DNA of 32,353 bases, taken from an uncultured Chitinophagaceae bacterium. GTDB lineage: Bacteria > Bacteroidota > Bacteroidia > Chitinophagales > Chitinophagaceae. Under the pieces are notes generated by a model, which was not told the origin of the DNA, searched no databases, and saw nothing but the letters and a program-made list of their open reading frames with translations. The stretch's first letter is position 1. Every line of letters begins with the position of its first letter. This document shows positions 1 through 6,929 of the stretch, piece after piece. The stretch covers positions 1 to 32,353 of the forward strand of contig CAISCV010000277.1 in the NCBI GenBank assembly GCA_903883945.1. The letters are read 5' to 3'. The translations under genes were made by a program, and so were the position numbers.

Positions 1-206
1 GCTCCTTAACAATAGCCTTGATTATTAATAATATCGTTGGAATATACGATGGTACGATTGGTTTCAGACTATCAATCTTGTTAAAAGCAAATAGCGATAG
101 TATAAAGGAAAGGGGAAAAGAACTTTTAACCGATAGAGCGGCAGCTTTAATGATGGTTTTTGCCACAATTTGTACGCTTTTTGGGTTCTTACTCACAAAA
201 ATATAA
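1..206 (+). CDS. C-terminal fragment of a membrane protein (5' end outside window)
   Basis: The reading frame is open from base 3 to the TAA at 204-206, so this is the 3' end of a gene that begins upstream of the window. The visible piece has a hydrophobic stretch at the very beginning, a charged loop containing KERGKELLTDR, and a final hydrophobic segment ending GFLLTKI. This suggests a polytopic inner-membrane protein with a short cytoplasmic tail. I do not recognise the family from about 67 residues. A start at the TTG at 18 is possible on paper, but the open frame upstream makes truncation by the window edge more likely. The next gene begins 37 bases downstream on the same strand. Confidence 0.55.
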   Translation, partial: SLTIALIINNIVGIYDGTIGFRLSILLKANSDSIKERGKELLTDRAAALMMVFATICTLFGFLLTKI

Positions 207-243
207 CGTTAATTGAATAAAGCAACTACTCAACTAGTATAAA

Positions 244-702
244 ATGAAGAGATATAACACCTTTTTAGTTTTAGTCTTTCTATTATTAAGCATGTCTTGC
301 ACCAATGCACCTGTGAGAGTATTGGGCACACAAGCGTATGGGGAAATTATGTTTGAAAATGACAACTACAATGAAGTATTGGCAGCTTCTAAAGCACAAA
401 ACAAGCCCATTTTTATGGATGTATACACCAATTGGTGTGGTTGGTGCAAAAGGCTGGATATAACTACCTACCGAGACCCACAAGTGATAAAATATGTGAA
501 TGCCAACTTTATTCCACTTAAGGTAGATGCAGAAAGAGGACAAGGACAAGGCGTTAAATTAAAGTATGGTATACATTCTTACCCACGATTACTTTTTTTA
601 GATAGTACAGGCAAGGCATTGGTTACCATCGAAGGCTATCGGGAAGCGAAAGGACTATTATATTCAGCTATTAAGGCCCACAACTTATACAATAGGAAAT
701 AA
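244..702 (+). CDS. Thioredoxin-fold lipoprotein (thioredoxin_7/DUF255-like)
   Basis: This 152-aa protein is a predicted envelope thiol-disulfide protein. The N-terminus has a basic start, a hydrophobic core and a cysteine in LSMSC at about residue 19, so it is probably a lipoprotein, although the lipobox is not canonical. A thioredoxin-type active site C65-G-W-C68 follows the strand FMDVYTNW, and a cis-proline is visible in YPR at residues 113-115 before the strand LLFLD. The order active site, VDAERGQG, YPR, LFLD is typical of small Bacteroidota thioredoxin-like proteins of the DUF255/thioredoxin_7 type. Its TAA overlaps the ATG of the next gene by one base, so the two are probably cotranscribed and translationally coupled. 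The substrate is unknown; the neighbouring two-cysteine transpeptidase is one candidate (inference). Confidence 0.85.
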   Translation: MKRYNTFLVLVFLLLSMSCTNAPVRVLGTQAYGEIMFENDNYNEVLAASKAQNKPIFMDVYTNWCGWCKRLDITTYRDPQVIKYVNANFIPLKVDAERGQGQGVKLKYGIHSYPRLLFLDSTGKALVTIEGYREAKGLLYSAIKAHNLYNRK

Positions 703-1499
703 TGAAAGCGGCCTTTTCGGTTTATTATCCCTCACCACTTACTTTTGCCAGCATGAAGTTTTTATTTATAGCCTTGGGGGCAATTATTTTTAATGATGTT
801 GCAGCACAAGGCTTTCTACAGGAGCAGAAGGAAAGTGCGAGGGTTGTGGCCGCTTTTAAATCGAAGGAAGATACCCTAAGGAATCAGTTTGTTCAGCATG
901 GGTTGCAATGGCCGCCCAAACAAGTATACTTAAGAAGTTTTAAATATGATAGTCAGTTGGAAGTTTGGGTTCGAAACAACAACAAAGATCAGTTTAAGCT
1001 TTTTAAGACCTATAAAGTGTGTGCACTTAGTGGTGCATTGGGACCAAAGCGCATAGAAGGCGACTATCAGGTGCCGGAAGGATTTTATAATATCAATGAA
1101 TTTAAACCCTATAGCGAATACCACATGGCATTGGGACTTAATTATCCCAATGCATCCGATAATTTATTAAGTGACTCTTTAAAACCAGGTAGCGATATAT
1201 ATATTCATGGCAGTTGTATCACAGTAGGTTGTATTCCTATTAAAGATGATCCCATAGAAGAGGTATATATATTAGCAACGCACGCAAAAAACAACGGGCA
1301 AGACTTTATCCCGATTCATGTTTTCCCCGTTCGATACAATGTTCCCAAGAGTGTAGATTATCTGTTGAAAGTGAGTAAAGACGATAAATATTATCAGAAA
1401 TTTGCCATTAATATCAAAGAAGTTTTCGATTATTTTGAATATAATAAGAAATTACCCATCATTACTGTCAATTCAAAAGGAGAGTATGTAGTATTTTAA
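702..1499 (+). CDS. L,D-transpeptidase family protein (YafK/YkuD-like)
   Basis: This 265-aa protein is predicted to act on peptidoglycan in the periplasm. The catalytic signature is clear: H169 in IHGSC and the nucleophile C177 in ITVGCIPIKDD, followed by IEEVY. This matches the YafK-like branch of the YkuD L,D-transpeptidases. Upstream lies the substrate-fold segment with LSGALGPKRIEGDYQVPEGFY, also typical of the branch. A second cysteine, C172, sits five residues before the nucleophile. The start at 702 overlaps the preceding stop codon. An internal ATG at 753 would instead begin directly with a signal peptide (MKFLFIALGAIIF, cleaved near VAAQ) and may be the true start. Whether it cross-links, tethers lipoproteins or cleaves is not decidable from sequence. 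Confidence 0.85.
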   Translation: MKAAFSVYYPSPLTFASMKFLFIALGAIIFNDVAAQGFLQEQKESARVVAAFKSKEDTLRNQFVQHGLQWPPKQVYLRSFKYDSQLEVWVRNNNKDQFKLFKTYKVCALSGALGPKRIEGDYQVPEGFYNINEFKPYSEYHMALGLNYPNASDNLLSDSLKPGSDIYIHGSCITVGCIPIKDDPIEEVYILATHAKNNGQDFIPIHVFPVRYNVPKSVDYLLKVSKDDKYYQKFAINIKEVFDYFEYNKKLPIITVNSKGEYVVF

Positions 1500-1577
1500 T
1501 TACAATATTATATATTTACAATCTGAAATATAGGTAACCCCTTTACACAAATGAATCTTTAACACCCATCAGCTAAT

Positions 1578-3746
1578 ATGGCCGCATTGCCCAAGTCTAA
1601 GTTTTCAGGTTCAAACATTGTTCTACTCACTGTTTGTTTAATGGTAATCATAGCGGTGTTGCTTTTGAATATCTTCAACACAAAGAGTCTGGCTCAACTC
1701 CGTTCTTATCTTAATAGTTTAAGCAACGACAATAGTAAAGTAGTTGTGTTGCGTAATACCAACAAAGAACTACTAGAAGCCGAAAATGCCTATCGGTTAT
1801 ATCTCAGTACCAAGGATACATTATACAGCAACAAATACCTTTCTCACATGGTTTCCTGTGTAAATGATTTGTTGGAAATTAAAAGTAACCAAGATACGGT
1901 CGGTGTAGGCGCGATTGTAGCAGGTATCGAACAAAAAATTCAAGTTTCTGATGCCATTGATTTGTTGAAACGCATTTCCGATTCTATCAGTATCAGTAAA
2001 GTAAGCCCAAATAATGGGGGTTTCTACATTAATCCTTATTGGTATCGATTCTCTAACAATTCTATATTGAAAGGGTACGACAGTTTGATGCAACAAACAG
2101 ATACCAGTCAATCTTCCGATAATAAAAGGAAGGCTTTCATCAATAAACTCAAAGATGCCTTTGGCAATAAGGAAGAAGCTGATAAAGCAACTGCCGCAAC
2201 TGCTACAACAACTACCCCAGCCCCTGCCAATCATATCATAACTGCTCAACCCGATCAGTCTCAGTTGGATGTAGATGCGTACTATCAAACAAAATACAAT
2301 GAACTTACCCTAAAACAAAAGCTGGATGCCAACGAAAAGCAATTAGCACAAATAAATCTGGTAATTGAATATCAATTGGAAGATGCTTTGAAAAAGATTT
2401 CGGGTTTGGAAGAAGAAGCAGGCAGAGAAAAAGAAGACCAGGTGGTAGAGAGGGCAAAGCAGGCAAAGGATACCATTACCATTTTGTCTTGGGCCTCTTA
2501 CCTGATTATTATTTGTGTGGTGATTGCACTTATCTACAACGTACGCAAAAGTATGCTGTATGAAAAAGAGATTATCGAAGCAAGGGAAACCGCCGAACGA
2601 TTGGTGTTAACTAAAAGCCGCTTTCTGAGTAACATGAGCCACGAAATACGTAGCCCTCTTACTTCTATCATCGGGTTTACCGAGCAGATGGATAATATAG
2701 AATATGATCCCGACAAAAAGCGTTATCTAAATGCTATTCGAACCTCCTCTGATCATTTATTGACAACGGTGAATGATATCTTAGATTTTTCTAAGCTAGA
2801 TGCGGGTAAACTTACCTTGAATACGAATCCTTTCAGCATTAAGAAAGTTGTAGACGAAGTATTGTATGCCTTTTCGGTTGCCGCTCAAAAAAAGAACATC
2901 CTTTTACAGTCCGAGGTGCAATTACCTGATGATTTGATTGTGCAAGGCGACGCTTTCAGGTTGAAGCAGATATTATTTAATCTTACCAGCAATGCCATTA
3001 AGTTTACCGAACATGGTAAGGTGAAGATTATTGCCAAAAGTATTACTAAAACCGAGGATAATATCTTTGTAAAGATAGAGGTGCAAGATTCGGGTGTCGG
3101 CATCCCGGCCGATCAGCAAGGCTTCATCTTTGAGGAGTTTGCACAGGCTACCAATACCAAGAATGGGGGTAGAAGAGCTATCAGAGGTACTGGTTTGGGC
3201 TTGGCCATCTGTAAGATGCTGACCGAACTACAGGGAGGTAAGATTCAGGTGAAAAGTGAGATCAATGTAGGGTCAACCTTCACCATTACCATGCCTTATG
3301 CGATAGAACCTGTTGAGAAAGAAGCGCCAGTTGTGGAGGAACACTATAAGCTTGCTCAAAATTTCATAGGAAAGAAGGCTTTGGTGATTGAAGATAACGA
3401 TATGAACATACTCCTCATCAAGCTATTGTTGAAGAAGTTGCAGATGGATTTTGATATAGCAAAAGATGGAGAGGAAGGGGTTCGCTTATTTGAGAACAAC
3501 TATTACGATGTGATCTTGACTGATATCAACGTACCTAAACTCACCGGAGATCAGATTGCATCTATCATTAGGAAGAGTAAAGATATTCGCAAAAGCAATT
3601 TGCCCATTATTGCCCTTACCGCAAGTATCATTGGCGACAACACCGAACAATATTATCGGATGGGTATCAACGAGCTATTGGTGAAGCCTTTTAAAGAGGC
3701 TGACTTTAAAGCTGTTCTTGAGAAATATCTTCTCGAAGTAGTTTAA
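1578..3746 (+). CDS. Hybrid sensor histidine kinase with C-terminal receiver domain
   Basis: This 722-aa membrane protein contains a full phosphorelay input module. TM1 is at about residues 12-33. A largely helical extracytoplasmic sensor region, with an Ala/Thr/Pro-rich stretch near 205-225 and coiled-coil-like segments, runs to TM2 at about 299-321. A HisKA domain follows with phosphoacceptor H355 in SNMSHEIRSP. The HATPase_c domain shows an N box (NLTSNAIKF), G1 (DSGVGIP), F box (FEEF) and G2 (GTGLGLAI), so it should be catalytically competent. The C-terminal receiver has an acidic pocket (IEDND), phosphoacceptor D649 in LTDINVPKL, the conserved T in LTASI and K in VKPF. The signal is unknown. 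A stand-alone receiver follows 51 bases downstream. There is no DNA-binding output domain. Confidence 0.93.
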   Translation: MAALPKSKFSGSNIVLLTVCLMVIIAVLLLNIFNTKSLAQLRSYLNSLSNDNSKVVVLRNTNKELLEAENAYRLYLSTKDTLYSNKYLSHMVSCVNDLLEIKSNQDTVGVGAIVAGIEQKIQVSDAIDLLKRISDSISISKVSPNNGGFYINPYWYRFSNNSILKGYDSLMQQTDTSQSSDNKRKAFINKLKDAFGNKEEADKATAATATTTTPAPANHIITAQPDQSQLDVDAYYQTKYNELTLKQKLDANEKQLAQINLVIEYQLEDALKKISGLEEEAGREKEDQVVERAKQAKDTITILSWASYLIIICVVIALIYNVRKSMLYEKEIIEARETAERLVLTKSRFLSNMSHEIRSPLTSIIGFTEQMDNIEYDPDKKRYLNAIRTSSDHLLTTVNDILDFSKLDAGKLTLNTNPFSIKKVVDEVLYAFSVAAQKKNILLQSEVQLPDDLIVQGDAFRLKQILFNLTSNAIKFTEHGKVKIIAKSITKTEDNIFVKIEVQDSGVGIPADQQGFIFEEFAQATNTKNGGRRAIRGTGLGLAICKMLTELQGGKIQVKSEINVGSTFTITMPYAIEPVEKEAPVVEEHYKLAQNFIGKKALVIEDNDMNILLIKLLLKKLQMDFDIAKDGEEGVRLFENNYYDVILTDINVPKLTGDQIASIIRKSKDIRKSNLPIIALTASIIGDNTEQYYRMGINELLVKPFKEADFKAVLEKYLLEVV

Positions 3747-3797
3747 CGTAGAACAGGTTTGCCAACAACTAATACCCTTTCTAAAACAATAAATTAA

Positions 3798-4196
3798 TTG
3801 ACTAATAGCATCAATTTCTCTAGTAAAATAGCATTGCTTGTTGAAGACAATGAAATGAATGTAATGCTTTTCTCTATCTTTCTGAGGAGGCTAAGTATTC
3901 AGTTCAAAGTGGCAACTAATGCAGAAGATGCACTTACATTAATTGATAATCATCATTTCGACATTATACTTACCGATATTCACCTGCCTAAGTTGTGGGG
4001 AGATGAAATGGCGAGAATCATCCGCAAGCTTCCTGATGCTTTAAAAGCAAATACACCTATTGTTGCACTAACGGCTAGTGTAGAGACGCCCGACTTAGGA
4101 GAATATATATTTGCGGGCATCAACGAAGTACTTCAAAAGCCTTTTGCAGAACAACAATTAGTGGATATTCTTATTAAATACCTCTGTGAAACATAA
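3798..4196 (+). CDS. Single-domain response regulator (CheY-like receiver)
   Basis: This 132-aa protein is a receiver domain only. It has the acidic pocket VEDNE, phosphoacceptor D60 in LTDIHLPKL, the conserved Thr in ALTASV and Lys in LQKPF. A TTG start is required: an in-frame TAA lies immediately upstream (3795-3797), and the first in-frame ATG falls inside the EDNEMN motif and would remove the first beta strand. It aligns along its whole length with the receiver of the kinase just upstream (EDN-MN, ILTDI-LPKL-GD, IIRK, ALTAS, GINE, KPF), so it probably arose by tandem duplication. It is likely a phospho-acceptor partner or phosphate sink for that kinase. It has no output domain. It ends 8 bases before the stop of the convergent gene. 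Confidence 0.9.
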   Translation: MTNSINFSSKIALLVEDNEMNVMLFSIFLRRLSIQFKVATNAEDALTLIDNHHFDIILTDIHLPKLWGDEMARIIRKLPDALKANTPIVALTASVETPDLGEYIFAGINEVLQKPFAEQQLVDILIKYLCET

Positions 4197-4204
4197 ATGG
4201 GGAT

Positions 4205-5260
4205 TTATTCTTCGTCTAGCTGATGATTCCCTACATAGTTACGCCACTTTTCAATCATCAGACGCATATCATCTGGTATTTCAGATTCAAACAATATTTG
4301 TTCTCCCGTTCTAGGGTGTTCAAATCCAAGGGTTTTGGCATGTAAGGCACAACGGGTACAAATCTCGAAGCAATTTTCTACAAATTGTTTATACTTCGTA
4401 TAGATCGTTCCTTTCAATATCTTTTCTCCCCCATATTCCCAATCATTAAACAGTGTGTGTCCTATATGCTTCATGTGTACCCTTATCTGGTGGGTACGAC
4501 CTGTTTCTAGCACACATTCCACCACAGTTACGTAGTTCATTCGTTCCAGAACCGAGTAATGCGTAATAGCATGCTTGCCTGTTTCGCCATCCGGATAGGC
4601 TGCAAACATCTTACGGTATTGCTGATGTCGGGCAATGTGTGCATTCACCGTTCCTTTATCTTCCTCCACATCGCCCCATACAACCGCCACATATTTACGC
4701 TGTACCGTATGGTGAAAAAACTGTTTAGACAAGCTAGCGGCAGCCATGGCATTTTTGGCGAGCACAATCAATCCCGTCGTATTTTTATCTATACGGTGTA
4801 CCAAACCAAAGCGCGGCAGGTTATCTTCATTTATATCAGGGTTTTGTTGCAGCAGGTGATAAAAAACCCCATTGAGCAAAGTTCCAGAGAAGTTGCCTAC
4901 ACCTGGGTGTACTACCATATTCGCTTGTTTGTTTATTACCAGTACATCTTCATCTTCATACACAATATTCAACGGCACTGGTTCTGCTTTCAGAATGGTA
5001 TAATCGGGGTTGATGAAGGTCATCAAAACAATGTCGTCACCGGGTTTAATGCGGTAGTTGCTCTTTACGATTTTGCCGTTTACCGTCAAAAAGCCTGCAT
5101 CTATACCTTGTTGTACCTTATTACGCGTAGCACCTTCTATATGGTTCTGTATCCATTTATCAATACGCATGGGCTCTTGACCCTTATCTACCGTAAAGGC
5201 TTTGCGTTCGTATGCTTCATCGCTATTGTCTTCCTGAATAATATTTACATCCACGTTCAT
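4205..5260 (-). CDS. RluD-family 23S rRNA pseudouridine synthase (RluA superfamily)
   Basis: The preferred start is the ATG at 5258-5260, giving 351 aa (MNVDVNIIQEDN). The frame is open further upstream, but the added residues look like noncoding sequence and lack family similarity. An S4 RNA-binding domain occupies about residues 30-90 (MRIDKWI, GFLTVNGKIVK, RIKPGDDI). The RluA catalytic domain follows, with LVHRIDKNTTGLIVLAK carrying catalytic D158. Further family motifs are VVHPGVGN, ETGRTHQIRVHM, HTLFNDWEYGG and LHAKTLGFEHP. The family isomerises specific uridines in large-subunit rRNA, and domain order and length match RluD. The exact target is not proven. The gene is divergent from aroQ and convergent with the receiver gene. 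Confidence 0.92.
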   Translation of the reverse strand: MNVDVNIIQEDNSDEAYERKAFTVDKGQEPMRIDKWIQNHIEGATRNKVQQGIDAGFLTVNGKIVKSNYRIKPGDDIVLMTFINPDYTILKAEPVPLNIVYEDEDVLVINKQANMVVHPGVGNFSGTLLNGVFYHLLQQNPDINEDNLPRFGLVHRIDKNTTGLIVLAKNAMAAASLSKQFFHHTVQRKYVAVVWGDVEEDKGTVNAHIARHQQYRKMFAAYPDGETGKHAITHYSVLERMNYVTVVECVLETGRTHQIRVHMKHIGHTLFNDWEYGGEKILKGTIYTKYKQFVENCFEICTRCALHAKTLGFEHPRTGEQILFESEIPDDMRLMIEKWRNYVGNHQLDEE

Positions 5261-5479
5261 ACGAGCAAATATATAAAGAAGGTCGGCTATTAGTCCGCTT
5301 AAGAAATTCCTGCTACCTGCTAAGTAGGGGATTGATATATTAATAAGCATATTAATCTATTAGATGCAATTTGTATTTATTCCCAATCCAAACAAACTTT
5401 ATTCTTCACTATTGCTATTGGCAAGCATCAAATACCTAATATTGTGCCTTCTCTTTGTCATTCTGTAATGAATAAGATT

Positions 5480-5902
5480 ATGAAAATAGCAATTATCAAT
5501 GGCCCCAACCTCAACCTTCTAGGAACTAGGGAGCCGGGCATCTATGGTTCACAAACTTTTGAGGAATACTTTGCTCAATTGAAGCTGGCTCATCCTACTG
5601 TGGAATTTGCCTATTATCAAAGCAATGTGGAAGGCGAATTGATTAACCAGCTTCAGGAGTTTGGTAAATCTTATGATGCCATCATCATGAATCCGGGTGG
5701 ATATACCCATACCTCTGTGGCTATTGGTGATTGTATTGCGGCTATCAAAACGCCTGTTATCGAAGTGCACATCAGTAATGTACATGCTAGAGAGGACTTC
5801 AGGAAGATATCGCACGTGTCGGCGGTGTGCAAGGGGTCCATCATTGGTTTGGGGTTGAAGGGATATGAGTTGGCGGTACAATGGCATTTGTCTAATAAAT
5901 AA
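5480..5902 (+). CDS. aroQ: Type II 3-dehydroquinate dehydratase
   Basis: This 140-aa enzyme of the shikimate pathway dehydrates 3-dehydroquinate to 3-dehydroshikimate in the cytoplasm. The start at the ATG at 5480 is chosen because family members begin with a strand leading into GPNLNLLG. ATGs further upstream only add a non-family extension. The family motifs are complete: NGPNLNLLGTREP with the catalytic tyrosine Y22 in IYG, NPGGYTHTSVAIGD, EVHISNVHARE with the catalytic histidine H97, and ISHVSAVCKGSIIGLG. Length matches the usual 140-150 aa. It is divergent from the pseudouridine synthase gene, with about 220 bases between the starts. No other shikimate gene is in view. Confidence 0.95.
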   Translation: MKIAIINGPNLNLLGTREPGIYGSQTFEEYFAQLKLAHPTVEFAYYQSNVEGELINQLQEFGKSYDAIIMNPGGYTHTSVAIGDCIAAIKTPVIEVHISNVHAREDFRKISHVSAVCKGSIIGLGLKGYELAVQWHLSNK

Positions 5903-5918
5903 ATTGGTCAGGTTATTT

Positions 5919-6079
5919 TACCACATAGGCACAATAGGCATATAGAAAAAAGAAAATAAGTTAAGAAGCATTTCATTGATAGTTCACAAAGAATGGGTGC
6001 AATACAAGTAAAGCTTTTTCTATGTGTTTTTATCTAAACTAAACAGAAAATACTATGTGCCTGTTGTGGCTATGTGGTA
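5919..6079. repeat. 161-bp palindromic element, copy A (MITE/REP-like)
   Basis: A left arm at 5919-5945 (begins TACCACATAG) is the imperfect reverse complement of the right arm at 6053-6079 (ends GCTATGTGGTA), with 24 of 27 positions pairing. The 107-base interior has an A-rich left and T-rich right part that can extend the hairpin. A closely similar 164-bp copy is at 28125-28288 in the same orientation: the left arms share 26 of 29 positions, and both copies have the same asymmetric base in the palindrome (CCACATAGG against CCACATAGC). It lies between aroQ and the LysE gene and contains no gene. It is probably a non-autonomous mobile or REP-type intergenic repeat. Confidence 0.7.
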
Positions 6080-6110
6080 TATTCTTTTAGCATCAGTTTA
6101 ATCGTAATTA

Positions 6111-6740
6111 ATGATTGTATTCATCATCGTTTTCTGTACAGGTTGGCTGGTAAGTTTCCTAGGGCAATTACCCTTGGGAAACATGAGTATCACCGCTACC
6201 CAGATACGAATACAAGAGGGCTTGAAACCTGCTCTGCAATACATGTGGGGAGTGGTCATTGTAGAAATGATCTATCTACGTATTGCCCTAACAGGGATGG
6301 ATCTCGTGTTTCAGCACCCTGCTGTTTTCAATGCCATCGGATGGGTTACCGTAATCTTCTTCTTCGTATTGGGCATACTCAGTATCCGCAGTGCATTGGT
6401 ACACCATCCCGAGAAAAAAAGTGTACTGCTCAACAACAAAATACACCGTTTCCTTTTTGGCTTGATGCTAAGTGCTATGAATCCGGCACAAATACCCTTC
6501 TGGGTATTGTGGAGTAGCTATATGTTGGAATGGAAAATACTCCACTCAAGCACTGCCCAATATAATGTGTTTACAATGGGGGCTGGATTGGGCACTATCA
6601 CGGGTTTACTGGCGTACATTCATGGGGGAAACTATCTGGTTACCAAGCTAAACGTGAGCAACAAGACTTTGAATATAATCATGGGCGCTATATTCTTTAT
6701 CGCTAGTATTGCGCAGTTCTGGAGGATGGTGATGAAGTAA
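6111..6740 (+). CDS. LysE-family transporter
   Basis: This 209-aa inner-membrane protein has about six hydrophobic segments at roughly residues 1-20, 41-60, 74-92, 113-138, 153-173 and 185-203. The N-terminal G-Q-L-P-L-G-N pattern just after TM1 and the NPAQIPFW motif in the fourth segment are characteristic of LysE-type translocators, which export amino acids or related small metabolites. Length is typical (about 200-210 aa). The ATG at 6111 starts within the first transmembrane helix. The gene stands alone after palindromic element copy A. The substrate cannot be told from sequence. Confidence 0.82.
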   Translation: MIVFIIVFCTGWLVSFLGQLPLGNMSITATQIRIQEGLKPALQYMWGVVIVEMIYLRIALTGMDLVFQHPAVFNAIGWVTVIFFFVLGILSIRSALVHHPEKKSVLLNNKIHRFLFGLMLSAMNPAQIPFWVLWSSYMLEWKILHSSTAQYNVFTMGAGLGTITGLLAYIHGGNYLVTKLNVSNKTLNIIMGAIFFIASIAQFWRMVMK

Positions 6741-6748
6741 TGGTTTAG

Positions 6749-6919
6749 TTGATAATTTACAATTGATAATTGATATTTTCAGTTGGGAATACAATCAATC
6801 TTTAACCTTTTTTATTTTGCAATGTTCTAGTTATCTGTCAAGCAGAGTTTATCAATTATCCATTAATAAATATCAATTTATCAATGGTTACTTATCAATT
6901 ATCAATTGTAAATTATCAA
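6749..6919. repeat. 27-bp perfect inverted repeat flanking an A+T-rich spacer
   Basis: Bases 6749-6775 (begins TTGATAATTTACAATTG) and 6893-6919 (begins TATCAATTATCAATTG) are exact reverse complements over 27 bases, separated by 117 bases. The spacer holds further copies of the same words (TATCAATT, ATCAATTTATCAATGG, TTATCAATTATCC). The element fills nearly the whole gap between the LysE gene and the AAA+ gene and ends 11 bases before the GTG start. It could be a REP-like repeat or a large stem-loop in the leader of the ATPase mRNA. Confidence 0.7.
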
Positions 6920-6929
6920 TTAAATAAGC

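Noticed and set aside
4559-5293. 244-aa plus-strand reading frame
   Set aside because: It is the antisense shadow of the well-supported pseudouridine synthase gene and has no domain of its own.
5261-5350. 30-residue N-terminal extension of the pseudouridine synthase
   Set aside because: The family-like sequence begins at the ATG at 5260; the extension is probably the divergent promoter region with aroQ.
6074-6517. 147-aa plus-strand reading frame
   Set aside because: It overlaps the LysE-type gene in another frame and shows no hydrophobic segments or motifs.
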